Source of the DNA: Cacconaster sp045617505
Lineage (GTDB): Bacteria; Bacteroidota; Bacteroidia; Bacteroidales; UBA932
Assembly (NCBI GenBank): GCA_045617505.1
Contig: JAZLIS010000068.1
Span: 1-20,729 of the forward strand
DNA: 20,729 bases
Reading direction: 5' to 3'
The first letter of the stretch is position 1. Every line of letters begins with the position of its first letter. The position numbers and the translations under genes are program-made. Below are positions 1 through 7,125 of the stretch, piece by piece. The notes beneath the pieces are model-generated. The model was not told the DNA's origin. It worked only from the letters and a program-made list of their open reading frames with translations, and made no database searches.

Positions 1-441
1 TTTAAGGACAGTAATGAATATGGTGAAAGTATTGCTAAACTTTCAAATATGCTTGGTGGCGGCGTAATTGTTCAGCGTTTCGGTGACCTCATTCGCGGAC
101 AGCGTAGTACTGAAAAGAGAATTAATCGCTCATTCATTACACCAACACTTAGTGCAACTCCTGGTGACCTTTCACTCGTAATGCCAAAGAGAATTCTTGA
201 CGGCATAATTGAAATGATCTATGCACTGGATAAAATTGCACCAGGTACAGCAAACGACGACACACTTCTTTATGGCGTAGAAGTTAAGTTCTACAACATG
301 GAAGTACAAATAGATGAACACCTTGAGACAAAACACAAAAACCTCTTTATTATTGGCGACGGTTCTGGTGGCACTCACTCACTTTCACATGCATCTGCAA
401 GAGGTGTTCATGTTGCAAGATATATTCTTGAAAATGCATAA
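1..441 (+). CDS. FAD-dependent dehydrogenase (COG2509-like), C-terminal fragment
   Basis: The reading frame is already open at base 1 and ends with TAA at 439-441, so about 146 C-terminal residues of a longer gene are present. The segment PGDLSLVMPKRI, then TLLYGVE, then FIIGDGSGGTHSLSHA and GVHVARYIL resembles the C-terminus of uncharacterised FAD-dependent dehydrogenases, where a PGDL motif, an LLYGVE motif and an IGDG/GEG FAD-contact motif occur in this order. The N-terminal GxGxxG Rossmann motif would lie outside the window, and the substrate is unknown. The DNA is AT-rich, with many AAA, GAA, ACA and AGA codons, unlike everything right of about base 640. This fits a Clostridia-type genome rather than the Bacteroidota host of the other genes. 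The next gene starts 31 nt downstream on the same strand. The family assignment is fairly sure; the true neighbourhood is uncertain because of the nearby join. Confidence 0.65.
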   Translation, partial: FKDSNEYGESIAKLSNMLGGGVIVQRFGDLIRGQRSTEKRINRSFITPTLSATPGDLSLVMPKRILDGIIEMIYALDKIAPGTANDDTLLYGVEVKFYNMEVQIDEHLETKHKNLFIIGDGSGGTHSLSHASARGVHVARYILENA

Positions 442-472
442 TTGAATTTAAACTTATTTGGAGGTGAATCTT

Positions 473-760
473 ATGGAACTTCAAATTTCAGAGTTTAACC
501 GCAAAGAGGTACTTATGTACCTCGGCTGGCGTGGAACTGAAATTACTGAAGATGTTGAAATGGCCATGAACAAGGCTATTGAAACTACAATGAATAAGAT
601 TCACCCTCGTTATATTTGGAAAGAGTTTGAAATTGACAGGCTTGCCTTTGCGGGTGACCTTGAGTTTGTCGGACGGAATATCCGTCTGAATGCGGCAAGT
701 GTTCCCCTTTTCGCTGAAAATCTCCACTTTGGCAGTTCTGCCGGCCCTTCGCTCCGCTGA
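473..760 (+). CDS. Truncated N-terminus resembling B12-dependent methionine synthase activation-domain protein, running into foreign sequence
   Basis: The ATG at 473 is chosen because a strong GGAGGTG ribosome binding site lies just upstream; an earlier in-frame ATG at 458 precedes that site. The first ~55 residues include NRKEVLMYLGWRGTEI and HPRYIWKEFEID. They resemble the start of Clostridial stand-alone proteins related to the methionine synthase (MetH) reactivation domain, which bind S-adenosylmethionine and are typically about 220 residues long. From about base 635 the frame runs antisense through the GH95 gene and stops at 760; that tail (RLAFAGDLEFVG onward) has no family resemblance and is best regarded as artefactual. 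The native fragment is therefore roughly 473-637. Only about a quarter of the expected protein is present, and the catalytic or cofactor-binding part is missing. The family call rests on a short segment and is moderate. Confidence 0.45.
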   Translation: MELQISEFNRKEVLMYLGWRGTEITEDVEMAMNKAIETTMNKIHPRYIWKEFEIDRLAFAGDLEFVGRNIRLNAASVPLFAENLHFGSSAGPSLR

Positions 761-2830
761 GACAAGGAACGCTCCGGCGGCTCTCATATTTCTGAATGAA
801 GCATCCTCCCACACGCTGGGGCATCCGTAGAATATGCGGAGCCTGTCGCCCCAGTCCTGCAAATAGAATTCGTGGAGAGTGGAGACACCGGCCAGAGGGG
901 TCTCGATGACCGGTCCCGCTTCAGCATACAGCGTATTGGGCTTGATAAAATCTTCCATCAGAACTTCAAACTGTTCAAGCGCCTTGTCACCAAGTCCTTC
1001 GCTGGCAAGCATCGCAGCCTTGCCTGTCCTTGAATATCCCTGGTCGCCCTGCCACCGGGCTATGCTCAATTCCGCCTTTGCCCGCTCGGATTCACCGTTC
1101 CAGTCAATCATATGATAGGGATAAATCATAAACAGGTGTGAATAGTGACGGTGGTTTGTCTCCAGGAATTCGGTCGTCCCGCTGACTTTGAAGCCGGTGG
1201 AACCGCTGTACTGGAATGGGGGCATCTTCGCCAGAAAATCCTTCCACTGCGGCAGCATCGGGTCGTTTATTTCGAATTTTCTGTCGATTTCTATGAGTTC
1301 CGTCAGGGCCTGCCTGAGGTTTGCCAGGTCGTAGTTGGAGTTCGGACCAATGTTGTCGGCAGGATACTCGGGGGATGCCGTGGCCGGCAATGAATATGTC
1401 CCGTCAGGATTGGTGATGCGTATGTGGAAGAATAGGTTGACTGCCGATTTGAGCAGAGGGAAGAGACTCTCGCGCATCGCTTCGTCGTCACCGTATGCAA
1501 TGCACTGTTGATACCAGTAGAACAATGTCCAGCACAGATTGCCTGCCTCGTATCGGTTCGACTCAGCCAGTGAAGGGGGGAGGGGATTGTAGAGGTCATA
1601 CGAACAGTTGCGGCCGAGGCAGGCTGCGTCTGTCCAGACCTCCTGTCCGGGAATGTCCGTGACGTTGCGGGTGAGATTGCCCCAATTCTCCAGAAGAGAA
1701 TCCCAAAGAGGTTGGGCGAAATCACCCATATTGGCTTTCGTAAGGAAACTGTAAGTCAGCTGTATGTTGAGATTCATCCAGACTCCCGGCCAGGGTGTGT
1801 CCCAGGTTGGCCATACGCCCTGAAGGTCAAGAATGGGTTTGCCGGGACGTGCCGTGGAGGCGAACTTGTAATACTGCATCCAGTAATACTTCTCGATGGC
1901 GGAATCAGGGAAGGAGAGAAACGCCACGTTCCTGTAGAAATTGTGCCACCACTCCCGGTGCGATTTCCGGAGGGATTTGTCTGATGAAGACAAGCCTTTT
2001 TCTATGGTGGCCATCGCTTCGCCGACTGCCTCCTCCTCCGTGTCCCTGAATGAAACCGTGGCGATTATCCGGCGTGACGTACCCTTGCCGGTCTCCTTCC
2101 AGGCGACAGCATAGTATTTCGCCATTTCAGTGAAAGTGGTGTCCTTGGCCAGAGGCTGGACCAAACAGTGCAGATTTCCCCGGTCCGTGCGGTATGCGTC
2201 GGGATTGGATTTCCCTTCGGCATTGAGATATTCCGCAGGCACTGTGGCGCCGCTGCCGAATACTCGGGGCGATATTGCCTTGAAAGGCACGAAGTCCCAC
2301 TTGAAATCTTTCTCTTCACCGTCAGATGAGGTTTCGAACACAATGTAGTTCTCAAGGGCGTGTACGTATGTGGCAAACTCTATTCGGCCCCTGTCCGTGG
2401 TGAGTGTGCCGGTGGTTTCGGCGTCATAGATTGACAAGTCCATCTTCTCGTCCGTGACGTCGCCGACCGTGGTGAGTGTGAAATATCCGATTGGAAGGCG
2501 TCCTTTTCTGTAAAGGTCGAATCCGTTACGCTGCTCCGTGACGTCGCTGCGTCCGACGTTGAGGCGGTAGGTGTTCCTGGCCTCCGCCTTATACAGATTC
2601 GTGCCGAGCAGGCCGTTGCCCATAAGGGCTCCTGAGTAGTAGCCTTCTTTATTGGCACCCTGCCAGCCTGAAGGCCTGTCCGGCCCCGGAGTGTCGATGT
2701 CGGATTTGAGCTCCGTCCAGTGGCTGTCCTGCCGGGCAAGAAAATCCTTCAGTTCAAGGTCGTACGATGCCGAGCAGGCGTGCAGGGCAAGGGCGGCAAT
2801 GGTCACCAGCACCGGAAAAAGCCTTTTCAT
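488..2830 (-). CDS. GH95-type glycosidase (alpha-L-fucosidase/galactosidase family) lipoprotein, C-terminus replaced at junction
   Basis: This is a secreted or surface lipoprotein: the first 19 residues are a signal peptide ending in LHAC, a plausible lipobox, so Cys19 would be lipidated. Glycoside hydrolase family 95 enzymes are inverting alpha-L-fucosidases or alpha-L-galactosidases. Family-like features in order are MGNGLLG (70-76), LQGVW (336-340), the Asn pair in WMNLNIQL (N353, N355), SPEY with Glu488 in the place of the general acid, HRHYSHL (560-566) and a C-terminal beta domain from about 670. In the position where characterised enzymes carry Asp in a DGNFGG stretch, this protein aligns as IETPLAG, giving Glu643. 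About 735 residues look native; the last ~45 residues, from roughly base 640 down to 488, read antisense through the foreign gene fragment and are probably spurious. The gene lies 12 nt downstream of the peptide transporter, likely in one transcript. Exact sugar specificity cannot be told. Confidence 0.82.
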   Translation of the reverse strand: MKRLFPVLVTIAALALHACSASYDLELKDFLARQDSHWTELKSDIDTPGPDRPSGWQGANKEGYYSGALMGNGLLGTNLYKAEARNTYRLNVGRSDVTEQRNGFDLYRKGRLPIGYFTLTTVGDVTDEKMDLSIYDAETTGTLTTDRGRIEFATYVHALENYIVFETSSDGEEKDFKWDFVPFKAISPRVFGSGATVPAEYLNAEGKSNPDAYRTDRGNLHCLVQPLAKDTTFTEMAKYYAVAWKETGKGTSRRIIATVSFRDTEEEAVGEAMATIEKGLSSSDKSLRKSHREWWHNFYRNVAFLSFPDSAIEKYYWMQYYKFASTARPGKPILDLQGVWPTWDTPWPGVWMNLNIQLTYSFLTKANMGDFAQPLWDSLLENWGNLTRNVTDIPGQEVWTDAACLGRNCSYDLYNPLPPSLAESNRYEAGNLCWTLFYWYQQCIAYGDDEAMRESLFPLLKSAVNLFFHIRITNPDGTYSLPATASPEYPADNIGPNSNYDLANLRQALTELIEIDRKFEINDPMLPQWKDFLAKMPPFQYSGSTGFKVSGTTEFLETNHRHYSHLFMIYPYHMIDWNGESERAKAELSIARWQGDQGYSRTGKAAMLASEGLGDKALEQFEVLMEDFIKPNTLYAEAGPVIETPLAGVSTLHEFYLQDWGDRLRIFYGCPSVWEDASFRNMRAAGAFLVSAERRAGRTAKVEIFSEKGNTCRIQTDIPSDKLKVTRKGKPVNFKLFPNITRVNLIHCSFNSLVHGHFNIFSNFSSTPAEVHKYLFAVKL
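615..645. other. Probable chimeric junction (Clostridia-like to Bacteroidota-like DNA)
   Basis: Left of this interval the DNA is AT-rich (sampled 60-base lines hold roughly 33-48% G+C) and has a Shine-Dalgarno-led gene. Right of it the DNA is richer (sampled lines about 50-62%) and lacks Shine-Dalgarno sites. A plus-strand N-terminal gene fragment stops making sense here, and a minus-strand GH95 gene loses its family-like C-terminus in the same place, so two opposed genes are cut at one point. The exact breakpoint cannot be read by eye. No insertion sequence, tRNA or direct repeat is visible that would mark a natural integration site. Confidence 0.65.
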
Positions 2831-2842
2831 ATACTGTTTTTT

Positions 2843-4411
2843 CTACGCTTTGGTCACCTTCTCAAGCCACTTGACCATTCCGAGCATCACGCTCATAGCC
2901 ACCAGACATACAATCAGGAATACCATCCAGCATTTCCAGATGCCCCAGGCATTGTACATCAGCGGGCCTACGAAGATGAAGAGGTTGCCCACGGCGGTTG
3001 CTCCGAGCCATAGTCCCTGGCAGAGTCCCTGCATATTCTTGGGCGCCACCTTCGATACGAATGAGAGTCCGAGAGGGGAGATGAAGAGTTCCGCTACGGT
3101 CAGGAAGAAGTAGGTGAGAATCAGAACCCACCAGCCGGCCTTCATACCAGCCGCCTCGGCGACGGGAAGTGCACGGAAGGCTTCTCCTGAAGGATAACCC
3201 ACGCAGAATGAATAAATCATAAGAAACAGGTAGGCCATACCGGTTATACCCATACCGATTGCAATCTTGCGGGGTGTCGATACCTCGCGCCCCTTTCTGC
3301 TGAGAGATGCGAACAGGGCCATTATCAGGGGAGTGAGTGTAATCACGAAGAAAGGATTGACAGCCTGCCATATTTCGGGGGCGATTGCGTCAGTCTTGAC
3401 GAAGTCGCGGGCGAATAGGGAGAGGGACTGTCCGTTCTGGTGGAATGAGAGCCAGAAGAAGATGCAGATTCCGAGTACGGCGAAGAGAGCCGCCATACGC
3501 TGCTTGATTTCCTTCGCCATTGCAATCTTTTCTTCTTGAGTGTAGCCCACCGCCGCCGATGCGGCTTTCTTTGCAGGTTCGGGAAGGCCCTTCTTTGTGG
3601 CGAGGAAAATCACCAGGGAGATAAGCATAGCTGCGACGGAGGCGATGAAGGAGTAGTGGATACCCGCATTGAACACCTCAAGGTAGCTGCTGCAGAATGC
3701 CGCGTCGGCCACAGCCTGCCCGCTGACCGATGCCTGCGATGCAAGTGTGCTCAGGTTTTCCATCTGGCTTGCGGAGAGGGCTCCGTCGCTGTTGATATAT
3801 TGGTGGCAGAGTTTCGGAAGAGCCGCATTGTAGAGGAATCCGTTCGCCTTGAGCCACCAGCTGCGGAGCAGAGGGGCCACGAAGGGGGCAATCAGACCTC
3901 CGATGTTGATGAATACGTAGAATATCTGGAATCCGGAGTCGCGTTTGCCTTTGGCTGCTTTGAGCGCTTCTTCGCCCTTTGCGGCGGCTTCGGCTTCGAA
4001 ATTGTCATAGAGTTGTCCTACCAGCGCCTGAAGATTTCCCTTGAAAAGACCGTTTCCGAACGCAATCAGGAAGAGCGCGAAGCAGGTGAAAGGCAGCAGC
4101 CAGGAGTGGTTGCCGGTCGTTGCGGTGATGGGAATCGCCAGCGCCACATATCCGAGGGCCATCGTGACGAGCCCGCTCTGGATGGTGCCCTTGTAGTTCT
4201 GGGTCCTGTCGGCGATTATGCCTCCCACGAGGTTGAGGACATAGATTCCGCAATAGAAGCAGGAATAAATCAATCCGCTTGTCTGGTCTGAAATTCCGAA
4301 TTTGGAGCAGAGGAACAGGAGCAGTACGGCGTTCATAATGTAGTAGCCGAAACGCTCTCCCATATTGCTCAGTGCGGCTGCAAGCAGCCCTTTGGGATGG
4401 TTCTTGAACAT
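2843..4411 (-). CDS. POT/PTR-family oligopeptide transporter (MFS)
   Basis: This 522-residue inner-membrane protein belongs to the proton-dependent oligopeptide transporter branch of the major facilitator superfamily, which imports di- and tripeptides. The family signature near the start is present as NMGERFGYY (16-24), and FGNGLFKGNLQALVGQ matches the conserved region around TM4. Many hydrophobic segments follow, including a block near 240-270 and several between about 310 and 515. In the ExxER proton-coupling motif the first Glu position is Asn16, while Glu19 and Arg20 are kept. The segment around 185-235 lies between hydrophobic blocks and contains a soluble loop. A well-formed promoter lies directly upstream (4432-4462), so this gene probably starts its own transcript and carries the GH95 gene with it. 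Substrate range is inferred from the family. Confidence 0.88.
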   Translation of the reverse strand: MFKNHPKGLLAAALSNMGERFGYYIMNAVLLLFLCSKFGISDQTSGLIYSCFYCGIYVLNLVGGIIADRTQNYKGTIQSGLVTMALGYVALAIPITATTGNHSWLLPFTCFALFLIAFGNGLFKGNLQALVGQLYDNFEAEAAAKGEEALKAAKGKRDSGFQIFYVFINIGGLIAPFVAPLLRSWWLKANGFLYNAALPKLCHQYINSDGALSASQMENLSTLASQASVSGQAVADAAFCSSYLEVFNAGIHYSFIASVAAMLISLVIFLATKKGLPEPAKKAASAAVGYTQEEKIAMAKEIKQRMAALFAVLGICIFFWLSFHQNGQSLSLFARDFVKTDAIAPEIWQAVNPFFVITLTPLIMALFASLSRKGREVSTPRKIAIGMGITGMAYLFLMIYSFCVGYPSGEAFRALPVAEAAGMKAGWWVLILTYFFLTVAELFISPLGLSFVSKVAPKNMQGLCQGLWLGATAVGNLFIFVGPLMYNAWGIWKCWMVFLIVCLVAMSVMLGMVKWLEKVTKA

Positions 4412-4431
4412 ATTTGTCTTAATTTACTGCG

Positions 4432-4462
4432 CGAATTTACTCAATTGCATTGAAAATTTCAA
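4432..4462 (-). promoter_or_regulatory. Candidate Bacteroidota-type promoter for the peptide transporter
   Basis: Read on the minus strand, TTG (4460-4462) is followed after exactly 20 nt by TAAATTCG (4432-4439). Bacteroidota primary-sigma promoters have a TTTG or TTG -33 element, a 19-21 nt spacer and a TAnnTTTG -7 element, so this has one mismatch in the -7 box. It ends 20 nt before the ATG at 4411 and lies in the 85-nt gap after upxY. It supports separate transcription of the transporter-GH95 pair. Confidence 0.55.
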
Positions 4463-4487
4463 GTGCCGGTGGCAACAGAGTTTGCGT

Positions 4488-4499
4488 TAACGGCCGTTA
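4488..4499. repeat. 12-bp perfect palindrome overlapping the upxY stop codon
   Basis: TAACGGCCGTTA is a perfect palindrome; its last three plus-strand bases are the complement of the upxY stop codon. No T-run follows on the minus strand, so it is not a clear intrinsic terminator. It could be a binding site or chance. Confidence 0.3.
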
Positions 4500-5015
4500 T
4501 TCCTTGACCACGTCACCGGCGTCGATATTCACAATCGCGGAGCCAAGCATTCCCAGCCTGATGACCAGTTTGTGCCTGCCTTTGACCTCGACGCATTCGC
4601 AGACAAATCCGGTCAGAGGCCCTCTGATTACACGGATGGTGTCACCTGGTGCAATGTCGTAATTGACAACTTCAATATCGTTTTCTCCATTCAGAGCCCC
4701 GACAACGCGCTTGAAGTCCTTCATCTGCTTCTCGGGGACAACAAGGGCTTTGTGCTGTTGGCTGGTCCTGTCCTGCAGGAATCCACAGATTCCCGATGCC
4801 ATATTGAAGAGAGGCCTCCTTGCCTGTTCTGTGCACCGTATGAATACAAGGCCCGGAATGAGAAGTTTGTCAATGGTCTTTATGCGGTCGCTCCATTGAT
4901 GTCTGACTTTCTGGACCGGAACATATGTCTCGATTCCCCGGAAGGCAAGTTGTTCTGAGATTTTCCTTTCCTGATAGGAACGGACGTAGGCGACATACCA
5001 ATACTCTCCTGACAT
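4497..5015 (-). CDS. UpxY-like NusG paralog (transcription antitermination protein)
   Basis: This 172-residue protein has an N-terminal NGN domain, with WYVAYVRSYQERKISEQL from residue 6 and LIPGLVFIR at 52-60, and a C-terminal KOW domain from about 120 to 165 (APGDTIRVIRGPLTGF). Specialised NusG paralogs of the UpxY family in Bacteroides bind RNA polymerase and prevent early termination in their own capsular polysaccharide operon. The gene begins 3 nt after the stop of the nucleotide-sugar dehydratase gene, so the two are surely cotranscribed. Here the antiterminator is the second and last gene; no further polysaccharide gene follows on this strand before the peptide transporter. In the well-studied Bacteroides capsule loci, upxY genes come first. 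It may act in trans or be an orphan. Family confidence is high; the target operon is unknown. Confidence 0.85.
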   Translation of the reverse strand: MSGEYWYVAYVRSYQERKISEQLAFRGIETYVPVQKVRHQWSDRIKTIDKLLIPGLVFIRCTEQARRPLFNMASGICGFLQDRTSQQHKALVVPEKQMKDFKRVVGALNGENDIEVVNYDIAPGDTIRVIRGPLTGFVCECVEVKGRHKLVIRLGMLGSAIVNIDAGDVVKE

Positions 5016-5018
5016 ATC

Positions 5019-6947
5019 TCAGGAGTCCAGCTGTTGATAGATGCTGTTCTGGCTCTTGAATTCCGGAACTATCTCCTTCATCTTCCGGACAATGGCCATA
5101 TTGTCAAAGCCTTTGGAGAGTTCGAGGAGTTCCTCTTCGTTGCGGAGGGCAAGATCGTAGGGATATTCGCGGACTTTTGCCACCATAATCTTGGGGTGAA
5201 CGGTGGGGCAGGTGTTCTCTTTGGTGGCGAGAAGTTCCTCATATAGCTTTTCGCCTTCGCGCAGCCCGGAGAAAGATATCTCTATATCCTTCGCTCCGGA
5301 GAGGGAAATCATACGCCGGGCCAGATCGACAATCTTGACCGGTTCTCCCATATCGAAAATAAAAATCTCCCCGCCTTTGCCCATTGTTCCGGCTTCGAGC
5401 ACGAGCCTGCAGGCTTCGGGGATAAGCATAAAGTATCGCACGATGTCCGGATGAGTGACCTTGACGGGACCGCCGTTCCTGATTTGTTCACGGAAGATTG
5501 GAATGACGGAGCCGTTGCTCCCCAATACATTGCCGAATCGGGTGGTTACGAACTGTGTGGTCTGCTGGTTGTTGTTGAGAGCCTGACAGTAAATTTCGCA
5601 GATTCTCTTGGAACACCCCATCACATTGGTGGGATTGACGGCTTTATCCGTGGAAATCATCACGAACTTCCTTGTGCCATATCTCACGGCAAGGTCGGCG
5701 ATCACGCGGGTGCCATAGATATTGTTCCGGACCGCCTGTCCGGGGTTGTCCTCCATCATCGGGACATGCTTGTAGGCGGCGGCATGGAAGACAAATTCAG
5801 GCTTATGTGAGGAGAAGATATTCTCCATATGTTCACGGTCAGTTATGGAACTTACCACGGTAAAACACTTGAGTTCCTTGTGGCTGTACTCCAGATACAT
5901 TCTCATATCGTGCATGGGCGTTTCCGCCTGATCGACGAGAATGAGTTCCGAAGGATGAAACTTCGCCACCTGACGGACCATCTCGCTGCCTATGGAACCG
6001 GCGGCGCCGGTGATAAGGATACGCTTGTCGCGGAGCATCGCTCCGATGGCATTCATATCAACTTCAATCTTCTGGCGGGGGAGAAGGTCTTCTATTTCCA
6101 CGTCCCGGAGCCGGTTGTAGGGGAGTTCGCTTTTGCCGTCCCACTCTTCGGCCGTGGGCATCATCTGTATCTTGATGCCCGCTTCGATGAGTGAGTCGAT
6201 GAATCGGGTGCGGTTGGTGAAACGTTCAGCCTGCAGAGGTGAAACCAGAAGAGAGGTGACGTGCTTCTTTCTCATCTCTTCCAGCACAGCATCCTCATCA
6301 TAATAAACTCTTACTCCGAGAAGCCATGAACCCTCCAGGGTGGGGTCCCCGGAGATGAAACCCTCCAGATTGTAGCGGGCCGGATTTTCGGTACGTACGC
6401 TCTTTGCCAGAGCGATTCCTCCCTGAAGGCAGCCGTATATGAAGATGTTCTGCGTACTGTTGTTGGAACGGATGGTGTCGTAGAGAACTTTTACGAATAC
6501 CCTGAGCGCCCATATCATACTCGTTGATATGATGAAGATAAGGGCTGCGCTCCTGAAGCGTGGAAAAAGAATATGGGGAGTGACACCCAGCAACAGTTGC
6601 AACTGGTGAAGAATGCATACAAAGGCACAGGATATGGCGGTGGAGATTGCTATGCGCTGGAGATCGACGAACGAACTGAAACGGATGACTCCGCGGAAGG
6701 TATGGAGCGCCCGGAATGAAACCATGAATACGGCGGTACTCACCAGAAGTCCGAAAGTGATTTGCCAGAAATGCTGGGCCATCGACACAGCTCCGTGATA
6801 GATATAATATACCGCGAAGCCGGAGATGAACACCGCTATACAGTCAAGGGCAAGGATACACCAGTACGGAAGCGCCCTGCGTGAGAAATACCATTTGAAC
6901 AGGTTGTGCAGGGGAGTCATTGTGCCTTGTTTTGATAATGTTTGCAT
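5019..6947 (-). CDS. Membrane-bound nucleotide-sugar 4,6-dehydratase (CapD/WbpM/FlaA1-type polysaccharide biosynthesis protein)
   Basis: Proteins of this family convert UDP-GlcNAc or a related UDP-sugar to a 4-keto-6-deoxy sugar for capsule, O-antigen or glycoprotein glycan synthesis. About four membrane segments occupy residues 28-150. They are followed by a CoA-binding-like Rossmann domain (about 165-290) and a short-chain dehydrogenase domain with TGAAGSIGSE (313-322) for NAD(P) binding, HAAAYKHVPMME (388-399) and STDK (432-435). The usual catalytic Tyr of the superfamily is Met443 with Lys447, as in the SMK-type WbpM group. At 642 residues it is the normal length for the large membrane form. 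An alternative ATG lies nine codons in (M10); the longer form is kept but the choice is not certain. It is divergent from glpK and followed at once by the UpxY-like gene. The upstream region holds a 10-nt homopolymer tract. Confidence 0.88.
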   Translation of the reverse strand: MQTLSKQGTMTPLHNLFKWYFSRRALPYWCILALDCIAVFISGFAVYYIYHGAVSMAQHFWQITFGLLVSTAVFMVSFRALHTFRGVIRFSSFVDLQRIAISTAISCAFVCILHQLQLLLGVTPHILFPRFRSAALIFIISTSMIWALRVFVKVLYDTIRSNNSTQNIFIYGCLQGGIALAKSVRTENPARYNLEGFISGDPTLEGSWLLGVRVYYDEDAVLEEMRKKHVTSLLVSPLQAERFTNRTRFIDSLIEAGIKIQMMPTAEEWDGKSELPYNRLRDVEIEDLLPRQKIEVDMNAIGAMLRDKRILITGAAGSIGSEMVRQVAKFHPSELILVDQAETPMHDMRMYLEYSHKELKCFTVVSSITDREHMENIFSSHKPEFVFHAAAYKHVPMMEDNPGQAVRNNIYGTRVIADLAVRYGTRKFVMISTDKAVNPTNVMGCSKRICEIYCQALNNNQQTTQFVTTRFGNVLGSNGSVIPIFREQIRNGGPVKVTHPDIVRYFMLIPEACRLVLEAGTMGKGGEIFIFDMGEPVKIVDLARRMISLSGAKDIEISFSGLREGEKLYEELLATKENTCPTVHPKIMVAKVREYPYDLALRNEEELLELSKGFDNMAIVRKMKEIVPEFKSQNSIYQQLDS

Positions 6948-6981
6948 ATAATGCCGTAATCTTTTGATTTATAAGGGATTA

Positions 6982-6991
6982 CCCCCCCCCC
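6982..6991. repeat. Homopolymeric C tract (10 nt), candidate contingency repeat
   Basis: Ten consecutive C residues on the plus strand read as G10 in the direction of the dehydratase gene, 35 nt upstream of its ATG. On that strand a TTGC lies just before the tract and a TA-rich box (TATAAATC) just after it, about 21 nt apart, so the tract may sit in a promoter spacer. If instead the TAAATTTG at 7056-7063 is used, the tract lies in the 5' leader. Both readings are inference; the tract itself is plain. Confidence 0.6.
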
Positions 6992-7033
6992 ATTGCAATC
7001 AGTGTCGTTGCTAACATTGAAAAACCGTATTTG

Positions 7034-7047
7034 TATGAAAATTCATA
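7034..7047. promoter_or_regulatory. 14-bp palindrome, candidate operator
   Basis: TATGAA and TTCATA form a perfect inverted repeat around a central AA, about 70 nt upstream of the glpK -7 box and about 87 nt upstream of the dehydratase start. The symmetry suits a dimeric regulator. No regulator gene is present nearby, and in such AT-rich DNA a short palindrome can arise by chance. Confidence 0.3.
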
Positions 7048-7117
7048 TTTGACATCAAATTTAAACACTTTTTTTAAAAAAACCACTTTCTTCTCAGTTA
7101 ATGACGCAACTTCTCAT

Positions 7118-7125
7118 TATATTTG
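7118..7125 (+). promoter_or_regulatory. Candidate -7 box of glpK promoter
   Basis: TATATTTG followed by C matches the Bacteroidota TAnnTTTG element exactly and ends 17 nt before the glpK ATG. No convincing -33 TTTG lies 19-21 nt upstream, so the promoter call rests on the -7 box and its position. Confidence 0.5.

Noticed and set aside
638..760. Continuation of the plus-strand methionine synthase activation-like protein (RLAFAGDLEFVG onward)
   Set aside because: This part is antisense to the GH95 coding sequence and shows no family resemblance. It is reading frame past the junction, not real protein.
3536..4291. 251-codon open frame on the plus strand
   Set aside because: It is the antisense shadow of the POT transporter gene. 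It has no start signals and no recognisable protein family.
7069..7082. T7A7 block as an intrinsic terminator
   Set aside because: It has no GC stem and lies between two divergent genes, where no transcript needs to end. It is more likely a bent AT-rich promoter element.
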